Of a DNA stretch of 16,878 bases, positions 7,725-15,140 are shown piece after piece. Position numbers and translations under genes: made by a program. The notes under the pieces are model-generated. The model ran no database searches. It saw only the letters and a program-made list of their open reading frames with translations, and had not been told where the DNA came from. Numbering within the stretch: position 1 is the stretch's first letter; every line of letters starts with the position of its first letter. Source of the DNA: JAZDKP01 sp043802925 (GTDB lineage Bacteria; Fibrobacterota; OXYB2-FULL-49-7; JAEUSG01); the NCBI GenBank assembly GCA_043802925.1, contig JAZDKP010000299.1:1-16878 (forward strand), in the 5' to 3' direction.

Positions 7725-8631
7725 TGAGATACTCTTCCCGCTTGGCGGTATGCGTAATCATTTCGCAGATGAGCCCGATGGAAAAGAGCTGGATGCCCAT
7801 GAGGAACGCCCCGACGCCGAGCAGCATGAGGGGCCGCAGATGCAGGCTGCCCTGCACAAGCCACACAGCGCCAAAGTAGCCTGTGATGGAAAATCCGAGC
7901 AGAATGAACAGCACGCCAAAGAGCCCGAACAGGTGCATGGGGTTTTTGGTATAACGCCTGAGAAAGATGATGGTGAGCAGGTCAAGGCTGCCCTTGACAA
8001 ACTTGTCGACCCCGTACTTTGATTTTCCGTACTTGCGCGCGTGATGCGGCACCGGCATTTCAGTGACCTTGAAGCCGTTCCAGTGGGCGAACACGGGCAG
8101 GTAACGGTGCCGCTCGCCGTAGATGTCGAGGCATTGGGCGGCCGCGGCGCGGTAGGCCTTGAATCCGCAGTTGAAGTCATGGAGCCGGATGCCCGCGATA
8201 CGCGAGGTAAAGCTGTTCCAGACCCGCGACGGCAGCGTGAAGAGCGGGGAATCGTAGCGCTTTTTCTTCCAGCCCGACACCAGGTCGTACCCCTGGTCGA
8301 GCAGGGCCAGCATGTCGGGAATAGCCACAGGGTCGTCCTGCAGGTCCGCATCCATGGAAACGATGCATTCGTATTGCGCAGCCGCGAAGCCCACGGCCAG
8401 GGCCGCGGCCTTGCCGTAGTTCTTCCGGAACGAAATGAGCTTGATGTTTCTGTTCTGCTTGGCCAGTTCCTTCACAATTTGAACCGACCCGTCCGTGCTG
8501 CCGTCGTTCACATAAATGATTTCGTACGCGGACACAGGCACGCTTGCCAGCGCGGCCGTGATGCGTTCGGTGAGCTCGCGCAGGCTTTCGGCCTCGTTGA
8601 GGAAGGGAATGACGACAGAGACGTTTTTCAT
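7699..8631 (-). CDS. Membrane-anchored GT2 glycosyltransferase (DPM1/GtrB/ArnC-like)
   Basis: 310 residues. The GT-A catalytic domain starts VSVVIPFLNEAESL (4-17), with VNDGSTDGS (41-49), the metal-binding DADLQDDP (94-101), HDFNCGFKAYR (151-161) and the HHARKYGKSKY block (196-206). All are typical of polyprenyl-phosphate glycosyltransferases such as GtrB, ArnC and dolichol-phosphate mannose synthase. Two C-terminal membrane helices (about 232-258 and 267-291) match the bitopic GtrB architecture. The likely reaction is transfer of a sugar from a nucleotide donor to undecaprenyl phosphate at the inner membrane, giving a lipid-linked donor for envelope glycans. It is first in a two-gene operon with the GT9 enzyme. 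The ATG at 8631 has no Shine-Dalgarno but a promoter-like A/T tract directly upstream. Confidence 0.9.
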   Translation of the reverse strand: MKNVSVVIPFLNEAESLRELTERITAALASVPVSAYEIIYVNDGSTDGSVQIVKELAKQNRNIKLISFRKNYGKAAALAVGFAAAQYECIVSMDADLQDDPVAIPDMLALLDQGYDLVSGWKKKRYDSPLFTLPSRVWNSFTSRIAGIRLHDFNCGFKAYRAAAAQCLDIYGERHRYLPVFAHWNGFKVTEMPVPHHARKYGKSKYGVDKFVKGSLDLLTIIFLRRYTKNPMHLFGLFGVLFILLGFSITGYFGAVWLVQGSLHLRPLMLLGVGAFLMGIQLFSIGLICEMITHTAKREEYLIESKTNLD

Positions 8632-8640
8632 CGCAATGTA

Positions 8641-8670
8641 AATATATTAAACTGCCGGGAAATTGGACAA
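8641..8670 (-). promoter_or_regulatory. Candidate promoter of the GT2-GT9 operon
   Basis: On the minus strand TTGTCC (8670-8665) and TATATT (8646-8641) are 18 bases apart. The predicted transcript would start only a few bases before the ATG at 8631, so it would be nearly leaderless, which fits the lack of a ribosome binding site. The tract lies between the GT2 start and the left arm of the DUF559 cassette. Moderate to low confidence. Confidence 0.35.
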
Positions 8671-8684
8671 TATATTATCTTTTT

Positions 8685-8732
8685 CACCTCACCCCCCTTT
8701 CCCCCCTCTCCTACAGTAGAGGGGGGCTTGGT
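8685..8732 (+). repeat. Left inverted-repeat arm with hairpin
   Basis: The first 28 bases (8685-8712) are the exact inverse of 9143-9170 in the right arm. The inner part 8701-8726 folds back on itself: six C, TCT, a short middle, AGA, six G, with a single mismatch in the stem. It is non-coding and lies 25 bases before the DUF559 ATG. With its G-rich half followed by few T residues, it is not a convincing terminator. Confidence 0.9.
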
Positions 8733-8757
8733 TTAAAGAAAGAAAAACATACTCCTC

Positions 8758-10251
8758 ATGATAAAAGAGACGGTTCGGCTGTTGAGACAGCGGCAAACCC
8801 AGGCTGAAGAGATATTCTGGGAGGCGGTACGCGACAATAAAATCTACGGAGAAAAAATCCGGAGACAGTATGGCATTCCCTATTCCGCTTCCGATAAAAA
8901 ACACCTTGCAATTGCTGATTTTTATTGTCATAAATATAAACTTGTGATTGAAATTGACGGCACCATCCACGACACGCTAACTTTACAAGACGCTGAACGT
9001 GATAAATGGCTTGAAAGCAACGGTTATAAAGTGATCCGCTTTACGAATGATGACATTGAGAATAATTTAGACAAAGTCCTGATAAGTCTTTCTACAACCT
9101 TACGAAATCTATCCTGTGTTACAACCAGCCCCCCTCTCCTTCAGGAGAGGGGGGAAAGGGGGGTGAGGTGTCCCTTCTTCAACCGCTGCGGTGGCTGCCG
9201 TTACCAGGACCTCCCTTATCCCGAAGGCCAGCTCGAACTGAAGCGCGCAGAGCTGAAGCGTGTCCTCGGCCTGGATGTGGACATCGTGCCTTCCCCTACC
9301 CCTTACGGCTACCGGAACCGGATGGACTATGTCTGCGCCTTTTCAAAAATCGGCCTCCGGGAGCGCGGCAGCCACAAGGAGGTCGTGGACATTGATGAAT
9401 GCCATCTCCTCCCCTCGCGATTTCTGCCCCTGTTCCGCGAACTGCGACAAGCCGTCCGCGACTCCGGAATCCAGACCTATAACTACCTGACCCACAAAGG
9501 TTATCTGCGCTATCTGATTTTCAGGGTCGCGGCCAATACTCCGGATTTGATGGTCACATTTGTCACGGCCTCCGAGGATGCGGCCATTATGCCACTCCTG
9601 GAAAAGGCGGCACAACAGGCCTCCTCGGTGCACTGGCTGGTCAACGACGGGCTCGCGGACACGAGCTTTGGCCGTCTGCACCGTCATTTAAAGAATGCGT
9701 ATATCATGGAAACGATAGGGCGCTATTCTTATAAAATAGGTCCCAACACCTTCTTCCAGAACAACGGGCTGCTCTGCGAATCGCTTTTCAGCTTTGTCCG
9801 CGAAAACGTGTCCGGACCGACGTTGGACCTGTTCTGCGGGGCCGGGGCCATTTCAATTTTCATATCCGATGCGGCTGAATCCGTTCTGGGTGTTGAACTG
9901 GAAGGGCCGTCCATTGAGCTGGCTGCTGAAAATGCGGCGTTGAACAGCGTCCAAAACGTCCGGTTTGAAGCCAGTGACGCCCGGCAATGGCTGCTCTTGA
10001 ACAAGGAGTGCCGCGATTTCAGCACTATTGTCGTGGACCCGCCCCGCACAGGCATGGGCGGCAAGGTGGCGCGCAAAGTTGCGCGGCTGAACGCGGAAAA
10101 GATTGTGTATGTGTCGTGCAACGCCGCAACCCTGCGCGATGACCTGGTATGGCTTACTGCAGCCTACCAGATAGAGGCGATTAGGGCGTTTGACATGTTC
10201 CCCCAGACCCCGCATGTGGAGGTGGTGACGGTGATGAGGCGAATACATTGA
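8758..10251 (+). CDS. DUF559 nuclease domain fused to TrmA/RlmCD-type RNA m5U methyltransferase
   Basis: 497 residues. Residues 1-115 are DUF559, a Vsr-like PD-(D/E)XK fold: QTQAEEIFWEAVRD, then ADFYC (Asp54) and VIEIDG with H71 (Glu65, Asp67), then YKVIRF. The putative metal ligands are present, so this domain could still cut DNA. Residues 123-137 are encoded by the repeat arm. From 138 comes an RNA uridine-C5 methyltransferase. Its 4Fe-4S cysteines are C138, C144, C147 and C215. Then come FFQNN (332-336), SAM loop LDLFCGAGA (356-364), VVDPPRTGMG (425-434), catalytic Cys454 in YVSCNAATLRDDL, and the HVE glutamate (488). The TRAM domain of RlmD is absent, as in RlmC. The target is probably a 23S rRNA or tRNA uridine; which one cannot be told. 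The fused frame has no stop; an internal GTG at 9163 could give a 362-residue methyltransferase alone. Confidence 0.88.
   Translation: MIKETVRLLRQRQTQAEEIFWEAVRDNKIYGEKIRRQYGIPYSASDKKHLAIADFYCHKYKLVIEIDGTIHDTLTLQDAERDKWLESNGYKVIRFTNDDIENNLDKVLISLSTTLRNLSCVTTSPPLLQERGERGVRCPFFNRCGGCRYQDLPYPEGQLELKRAELKRVLGLDVDIVPSPTPYGYRNRMDYVCAFSKIGLRERGSHKEVVDIDECHLLPSRFLPLFRELRQAVRDSGIQTYNYLTHKGYLRYLIFRVAANTPDLMVTFVTASEDAAIMPLLEKAAQQASSVHWLVNDGLADTSFGRLHRHLKNAYIMETIGRYSYKIGPNTFFQNNGLLCESLFSFVRENVSGPTLDLFCGAGAISIFISDAAESVLGVELEGPSIELAAENAALNSVQNVRFEASDARQWLLLNKECRDFSTIVVDPPRTGMGGKVARKVARLNAEKIVYVSCNAATLRDDLVWLTAAYQIEAIRAFDMFPQTPHVEVVTVMRRIH
9124..9170 (-). repeat. Right inverted-repeat arm with hairpin, inside the coding frame
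   Basis: Inverse copy of the left arm. The hairpin 9129-9154 is a perfect 12-base-pair stem closed by a two-base loop. Relative to the left arm the loop side differs (ACAGT versus the GAAGG equivalent), with pairing kept better here. The arm is translated on the plus strand as TSPPLLQERGERGVR, linking the nuclease domain to the methyltransferase without a stop codon. Confidence 0.9.
9144..9165 (+). promoter_or_regulatory. Possible internal translation start of the methyltransferase
   Basis: A GTG at 9163-9165, in frame, would give M-R-C-P-F-F-N-R-C, starting two residues before the first cluster cysteine, much as E. coli RlmC starts. The purine-rich GGAGAG at 9144-9149 and AAAGGGG at 9155-9161 lie just upstream, although spacing is not ideal (13 and about 1-3 bases). 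Both signal and start codon belong to the repeat arm. Confidence 0.35.
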
Positions 10252-10252
10252 T

Positions 10253-10258
10253 TATAAT
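10253..10258 (+). promoter_or_regulatory. Candidate -10 box for the polysaccharide cluster
   Basis: TATAAT begins one base after the methyltransferase stop (10249-10251), inside the 33-base A/T-rich gap before the exporter gene. The -35 region would fall in the methyltransferase 3' end and is poor. The leader would be about 20 bases. Confidence 0.35.
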
Positions 10259-10284
10259 GTAAATTATTTAATATTTTTTCAAAT

Positions 10285-11841
10285 ATGATGAAAATCGCCA
10301 TGGTTGTATTTTTGGTGTATCCAATCCTCTTCGCTCAAGGAATGGATGCTGATTTATTTTTTCAGAAGAAAATGAAGCATGATGGGTTTTTTCCTGAGAC
10401 CGATAAGATGACGCCTTCAAAATTGACGGGCACACTTCACGAACCCGTTAATGATTCAAGTTATTACGTTGGGCCGGGCGATGAATTTCAAATCGTTCTT
10501 TTAGGCAAAATAATCGATGCAGAATACTCCATCGCTGTAGATGCTGAAGGAAATCTTCTAATTCCAAAGATCGGCTCTCTCAGGGCGAATAAAACGTTCC
10601 GCGAACTTAAAAAGGATATTATTGAAATCATTGGCACAAAAATAAAGAATACGGACATCTTCATCCAGTTGGTCAAGATTAAATCCATCAGCGTACCTGT
10701 TTCTGGCGAGATCCGGTTTCCAGGAACGTATTCTTTTTCATCCACCGTCCGACTTGCCGAAGTAATTCAAAAAGCCAGTTCGGATCCGGAGAATTCAATT
10801 AATTATCCGTTTAACGCATCTCTGAGGAACGTTGAAGTCCACAGTTTCGATGGCAAATTCAAGACTTATGATTTCGAAAACTACCTTTTAAACGGACTCG
10901 CTTCAGAAAACCCATTTATTTCATCAGGCGACCGGGTCGTGGTTCCGGTTCGAAAAAAAACAATCACCGTTAGCGGGGCTGTCGGTCGGCCTCGCGTATA
11001 CGACTATCGTGAAACCAGCGTTTCGGAGTGCATTCGGCTTGCCGGTGGCTTTATCGGCAATACTGATACGACTAGTATCTTCGTAACCGGTTTTCTGGCT
11101 GACGGAGTCAATTTATCGAGCCGGAATCTCAAATACCCTTCCGAAACAGATACTTTTCGGGTTCAACCTGACGACAACATCATCGTTGGCGCCATCCCCT
11201 ACTGGCACGAGGCTGTAACCGTGACAATTACCGGTCGTGTGCACAATCCTGGCGTCTACACTCTTAAGAAGGGCGCTATTGTCTCGGATGCCATAACTCA
11301 GGCGGGAGGCATGCTGGATGATGCGGATGCGGCCGTGACCTATTTAAACAGACCAAAGTATTTTGATAACCAGACGTCCCCGACGTATCGTGCCGGCTTG
11401 AACGATCTTTCTATAGTCGGAGCTACTTTCTTAGTCCCTTCGCTATCCGGGGAGCCCATTAAGACTGAAAAAGACATGAACACGCCCCTTTATGATGGTG
11501 ATATCATTTTCATACCTAAAAAGATCAATACAGTGAGTGTTATCGGAAATGTATTACGACCGGGATTGATATCCTATTCTCCCGGAAAGAACTGGGAAGC
11601 CTATATTAATGAGGCTGGCGGTTACGATAATAACGCGTATGTCAAATATGTAAAAATCTATAAAAAGCAATACGGGGGATGGATTTTTGCGCACGGAATC
11701 GCGTCCGTAGAGGCGGGTGACATTCTGTTGATCCCCAGTAAACCAGACGAGTATAATTGGAACAAGTTCAAGGATGTTATTACTGTAACGAGCGGCTTGA
11801 TTTCAATTGGTGCGACACTTCTAATTCTGTCCAGGCAATAA
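10285..11841 (+). CDS. Wza-like polysaccharide export protein with four SLBB domains
   Basis: 518 residues. An N-terminal signal peptide (MMKIAMVVFLVYPILFAQ) lacks a lipobox Cys, unlike lipoprotein Wza. The polysaccharide export domain begins YYVGPGDEFQIVLLG (60-74). Four SLBB-type repeats follow, each with the V-x-G...P-G/R-x-Y...A-G-G pattern: about 136-165 (VSGEIRFPGTYSF), 227-256 (VSGAVGRPRVYDY), 313-343 (ITGRVHNPGVYTL) and 417-447 (VIGNVLRPGLISY). A hydrophobic C-terminal helix (about 497-516) could be the outer-membrane-crossing helix of the Wza barrel. The likely role is the periplasmic and outer-membrane channel for capsule or exopolysaccharide. The leader is A/T-rich without Shine-Dalgarno; ATG at 10285 or 10288. 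The base composition is clearly more A/T-rich than the upstream operons. The next gene starts 5 bases after its stop. Confidence 0.9.
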   Translation: MMKIAMVVFLVYPILFAQGMDADLFFQKKMKHDGFFPETDKMTPSKLTGTLHEPVNDSSYYVGPGDEFQIVLLGKIIDAEYSIAVDAEGNLLIPKIGSLRANKTFRELKKDIIEIIGTKIKNTDIFIQLVKIKSISVPVSGEIRFPGTYSFSSTVRLAEVIQKASSDPENSINYPFNASLRNVEVHSFDGKFKTYDFENYLLNGLASENPFISSGDRVVVPVRKKTITVSGAVGRPRVYDYRETSVSECIRLAGGFIGNTDTTSIFVTGFLADGVNLSSRNLKYPSETDTFRVQPDDNIIVGAIPYWHEAVTVTITGRVHNPGVYTLKKGAIVSDAITQAGGMLDDADAAVTYLNRPKYFDNQTSPTYRAGLNDLSIVGATFLVPSLSGEPIKTEKDMNTPLYDGDIIFIPKKINTVSVIGNVLRPGLISYSPGKNWEAYINEAGGYDNNAYVKYVKIYKKQYGGWIFAHGIASVEAGDILLIPSKPDEYNWNKFKDVITVTSGLISIGATLLILSRQ

Positions 11842-11846
11842 ATCTC

Positions 11847-13028
11847 ATGCGATTCATGGATTACATCATTCTTCTCATTTCGAAGCGCAGGCTGATTGTT
11901 GTCAATTTTGCAATCGTCTTTATCTTGTCCCTTCTCTTTTCACTGACACTAACAAAGTACTACCAGAGTGACATCACGTTTCTTCCGCCTGAAGAACAGG
12001 GAGGAATTAATATATCCGCCATTTTAAGCGGCGAAGGGTTGTCGTCCGGCGACAATATAATGTCTGACTATTATCGCCTCAATCCTCAGCACATACAAAT
12101 GATACTTGAAAGCAAAGACCTTCGAATAAAATTGATTGACGAATTCGACCTGATCACTTCCTATAAATTAAAGAAGTCAAAGCGTAAGTATTTTGATGCG
12201 CTTAAAGTCCTTCAAAAACGAATCGCCATCACAGAAGAGGAAAATGCAGGTCTCGGTTTTACCAACATCATCGGGTTTAACGTTTCCGTCTCCGACACTT
12301 CTGCCAAGCGCGCATTTGACATGGTTACATTCCTTTTTGTAGAGATGCAGAAAGTCGTCATCCGCATCTCAAATGACAAAGCCAAGAGGGCCCGCGCTTT
12401 CGTTGAAAACCGGCTTGGGGAAAATCGCACGAAAATGGCGGAGGCTGAAAAACGCATGGTTGCGTTCCAACTTCAGAATAAAATTCTCGACATACCCCAG
12501 CAGACGGAACAAACTATCAAGGCTTACGCGGAATTGCGTTCATCCATCTTCATGAAGAACATTCAGTTGGAGCTGGATGCGGCCGACTACGATGCCGACT
12601 CTAAAAACATCTCCATGCTGCGCAACGAGATCGGCGTGATGAACAAAAAGCTCCTCGAGCTTGAGACCAATCCTTCAAACGACTACATGCTTGGACTGAA
12701 GACCGCACCTGAAATCGCCATCGCTTTTATTGACATTCGTAAAGATGTCGAAATTAATCGAAGAATCGACTACCTTCTATGCCAGCAGCTTGAAATCGCC
12801 AAGCTGCAGGAAGCAAAGTCCTCAACAACGCTCCAAGTGGTTGATCCCCCCATCATTGCTGAGTACAAGTTTAAACCCAAGCGGTCCTATATCGTACTAT
12901 CCGTTACCCTGTTAGAAACAATAATGCTGATTTTCGTCATCGTATTTCAGGCATATTTCTATTCCACGATAAAGACAAATAATGACTACCAGAGAGTCCT
13001 TTCCGCCTTCAGAAAACGTCCTCTCTGA
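11847..13028 (+). CDS. Wzz-type chain-length regulator / polysaccharide co-polymerase
   Basis: 393 residues from the ATG at 11847, 5 bases after the exporter stop; an ATG at 11856 is an alternative. Two membrane helices (about 15-36 and 348-370) bracket a large periplasmic domain. That domain has a charged, coiled-coil-like middle (about 175-275). The Pro-rich VVDPPIIAEYKFKPKR (331-346) before the second helix is a hallmark of Wzz proteins. There is no Walker A or tyrosine-kinase domain, so it is the kinase-free type. It should set polymer length together with the Wzy-like protein and couple to the Wza-like channel. The 3' end overlaps the next gene by 47 bases. Confidence 0.87.
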   Translation: MRFMDYIILLISKRRLIVVNFAIVFILSLLFSLTLTKYYQSDITFLPPEEQGGINISAILSGEGLSSGDNIMSDYYRLNPQHIQMILESKDLRIKLIDEFDLITSYKLKKSKRKYFDALKVLQKRIAITEEENAGLGFTNIIGFNVSVSDTSAKRAFDMVTFLFVEMQKVVIRISNDKAKRARAFVENRLGENRTKMAEAEKRMVAFQLQNKILDIPQQTEQTIKAYAELRSSIFMKNIQLELDAADYDADSKNISMLRNEIGVMNKKLLELETNPSNDYMLGLKTAPEIAIAFIDIRKDVEINRRIDYLLCQQLEIAKLQEAKSSTTLQVVDPPIIAEYKFKPKRSYIVLSVTLLETIMLIFVIVFQAYFYSTIKTNNDYQRVLSAFRKRPL

Positions 13029-14361
13029 CAAACCAGCGGTATTCGCAGGTCTTGCCTATACCTTAGTGGTATGCCTCTGCATTGCATCTGATCGTCTTAT
13101 TCTTGCCCTGGCCCCCATTCTGTCATTTTTTATAGTTTTTCTTATTGCCCGCTTCAAATCAAGGGTCTGGGTTGTATTCTTTTTCCTTTCCAACACATTA
13201 ACGCTTTTCGTCTTCCGCGGAATTTTTTGGGGATACTCAATTAATGAGTTTTTTCTCTTTGTTGCAAGTCTTTTAATTCCATTCTTGTTCTTTTCGCAAC
13301 AAAGAGCCCGCTTAAGTTCGCTCCCATATCTGAACACTTTTTTCTTCTTGCTGCTTGCGTTATCCGCATCATGCCTGCATGCGAGCTGGAATGGCTGCCT
13401 TTCAATGAACGTCTTAAGATACAGCATCCGTTTTATAATCTTTTTCATTTCATTCTATTTCTTACTCGCAATGTTGAGCAACAACAACTTTTCGCTTGCC
13501 CTGCAATCTTATATTGTATCCGGCCTCCTATTTTCTATCATGCTCTTTTTTATGGTGCTCTGTCTCGGCTATCCTTATGAAGAGCCGGGACGTCTCAGCA
13601 TTCGTAACTATTTTTTTACAAACTGGGTCTGCTGTTACATGGAGCTTTTCTTCCCGCTTACGTTCTTTCTTTTCTGGGGCGCCACAAATACTATCACGAG
13701 GATTGCGTTCGGCCTTTTAGCGCTTCTCTTTCTGACCAGCATTCTTCTTACCTATTCGAAGGGTGGCCTTATCACTGTTTCCATTTGCTTTCTCTTTATC
13801 TTCTTCAAAGACTTCAATCTGAAATCATTTCTCGCAGGTCTTTTCTTAGCGCTCCTCTTTTCCATCCAGTTCCTACAGGGTTATCAGCACCGCCTTTCTT
13901 TTACAGACCGCGATCAACTTCTTTCATCACTGACACGAATTGAACTGCTCAAGACGGCAGGCAGAATTATTTCCGATGGTGCTCTGCTTATCGGTTACGG
14001 CATCAACTCCTTCGCTGAGCTTAAGAATTCCTACGGTTTCTATTCTTTCATAGACTTGAAAAAGGTGATGTCTCCGCATAATCTCTATGCCGAGCTCATG
14101 GTTTCTCTCGGGTTAATCGGATTCATCCTGTTCTTTTCCATCATCCTGCGTATTCTATTTAAACTCGCCCGGACAAAGACCGTTAACAATGTTGCGTTAA
14201 AGTACGGACTGCTGTTTACGATTATTTCATATCTCGTGCATGGTCTCGTTGACTGTTTCCTTATTGTCCCGGCTTTTTCCATTGCCTTTTTTTCTGTCCT
14301 AAGCTTTTCCTGGTTTTTTTCAGAGAATGTTAAAACAATAGACGCAGGCCAAATTATCTGA
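12982..14361 (+). CDS. O-antigen polymerase / ligase family membrane protein (Wzy/WaaL-like)
   Basis: 459 residues, almost entirely hydrophobic, with about 11-12 membrane helices. The longest periplasmic loop (about 300-370) is followed by SPHNLYAELMVSLGLIGFIL, the H-N...G-L-I-G signature of the Wzy_C/O-antigen-ligase fold. It probably polymerises lipid-linked repeat units in the periplasm; a ligase role is equally consistent with sequence. Position right after the Wzz-like gene favours polymerase. The ATG at 12982 lies inside the wzz-like gene, so translation may be coupled. Strong use of T-rich codons, unlike the G/C-rich operons at the left of the window. Confidence 0.82.
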   Translation: MTTRESFPPSENVLSDKPAVFAGLAYTLVVCLCIASDRLILALAPILSFFIVFLIARFKSRVWVVFFFLSNTLTLFVFRGIFWGYSINEFFLFVASLLIPFLFFSQQRARLSSLPYLNTFFFLLLALSASCLHASWNGCLSMNVLRYSIRFIIFFISFYFLLAMLSNNNFSLALQSYIVSGLLFSIMLFFMVLCLGYPYEEPGRLSIRNYFFTNWVCCYMELFFPLTFFLFWGATNTITRIAFGLLALLFLTSILLTYSKGGLITVSICFLFIFFKDFNLKSFLAGLFLALLFSIQFLQGYQHRLSFTDRDQLLSSLTRIELLKTAGRIISDGALLIGYGINSFAELKNSYGFYSFIDLKKVMSPHNLYAELMVSLGLIGFILFFSIILRILFKLARTKTVNNVALKYGLLFTIISYLVHGLVDCFLIVPAFSIAFFSVLSFSWFFSENVKTIDAGQII

Positions 14362-14462
14362 TTGATAAAATGGCAGCTAAATTCCAATCAAAATCTCTGT
14401 AGGACCTTTCCGTACCGGGCATTCGGATTGTCGCACGGGTGGTCAAATAATTTCAAAATCTG

Positions 14463-15140
14463 TCAGGTGGCCTTTTTTATCACCACTTCAATCGAGAACT
14501 CCCCGTCGCTGTGAATTTCCGGATCGGTAATCGTGTGCCCCGCCGAACATAATTTTGCATATTCAACAACGTATCCTGTCAGTGTTCCATGAATCAGAGG
14601 AAGAACACCAATTGTGGACGGCGGCTCATCCCTGTCCAGCAAGAAAAAATGCTTGTGATCATGATTCCAGCGTGAAGGCAAACTCACCTTTTTTTCATAT
14701 AAATCCCGATGCGGGAGATACAATAGAAGATATCCGCCGACTTTTAATACTCGCCACCAGTTCGCCAATGCAACACCGGGCTCCTTCATATGTTCAAGCG
14801 TATGTGAGGAATAAACAAAGTCAAAGGATGTATCACGAAGACCGCTAAGGTATTGTGCGTCACCATGCTCATAATCCCATCCCTGACACCCGTTTACAAT
14901 AATATCGCCCCCGTAACCGATATCCAACCCCTTGCCGGAACAATAGCTATGAAAATAGCCCTCCCGCAGACGTCGCGGCCTGGCCTTAGTCGATTCTGCG
15001 GCATAATAAGGCCTTCCGAATAAACGATATCTGACAAGTTTTACTCTGTATATAGAACTCATGGAAATGGATTTTGCTTTCCTTAAAGCGTTCCAAAGTA
15101 TTGCTGGAACACGGCTCTTGAAAATTGTTTTTAGGCTCAC
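14463..15140 (-). CDS. Class I SAM-dependent methyltransferase of the polysaccharide cluster
   Basis: 225 residues. Motif I is GLDIGYGGD (71-79), the acidic motif II region is WDYEHGDAQYL (88-98), and FDFVYSSHTLEHM (106-118) with WWRVLKVGGYLLLYLPH (128-144) complete the Methyltransf_11-like core. The substrate is unknown; in this setting a sugar or glycan end is plausible and is inference. The start is GTG at 15140, overlapping the flippase stop by 4 bases (GTGA), so the two are co-transcribed. It converges on the Wzy-like gene. The 101-base gap 14362-14462 holds no feature I can support. Confidence 0.83.
   Translation of the reverse strand: MSLKTIFKSRVPAILWNALRKAKSISMSSIYRVKLVRYRLFGRPYYAAESTKARPRRLREGYFHSYCSGKGLDIGYGGDIIVNGCQGWDYEHGDAQYLSGLRDTSFDFVYSSHTLEHMKEPGVALANWWRVLKVGGYLLLYLPHRDLYEKKVSLPSRWNHDHKHFFLLDRDEPPSTIGVLPLIHGTLTGYVVEYAKLCSAGHTITDPEIHSDGEFSIEVVIKKAT

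Larger units (their letters stand above)
8685..9170. mobile_element. DUF559 nuclease cassette bounded by inverted hairpin repeats
   Basis: The 486-base unit starts CACCTCAC and ends with its complement GTGAGGTG. The outermost 28 bases at each end are perfect inverted copies. Between the arms lies one coding segment, a complete DUF559 domain, visibly richer in A+T than the genes on either side. Similar C/T-rich palindromes next to DUF559 genes, and protein tails reading SPPLLQERG-like, are something I recall from many unrelated bacterial genomes; that part is recollection, not shown here. No transposase is present, and I found no clear target-site duplication just outside the arms. Mobility is therefore inferred from architecture only. 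Confidence 0.6.

Noticed and set aside
8701..8726. Left arm hairpin as an intrinsic terminator
   Set aside because: The stem is not followed by a T run in either direction, and its inverse copy at the other end of the cassette explains it better as a repeat.
8041..8736. 231-codon plus-strand frame opposite the GT2 gene
   Set aside because: Antisense to a clear glycosyltransferase and runs into the repeat arm; no domain seen.
8689..8970. 93-codon minus-strand frame opposite the DUF559 domain
   Set aside because: Shadow of the nuclease-coding segment and includes the translated repeat arm; no motif.
14362..14462. Possible bidirectional terminator between convergent genes
   Set aside because: I found no stable hairpin followed by a T tract; the short GTGG/CCAC pairing near 14466-14485 lies inside coding sequence and is weak.
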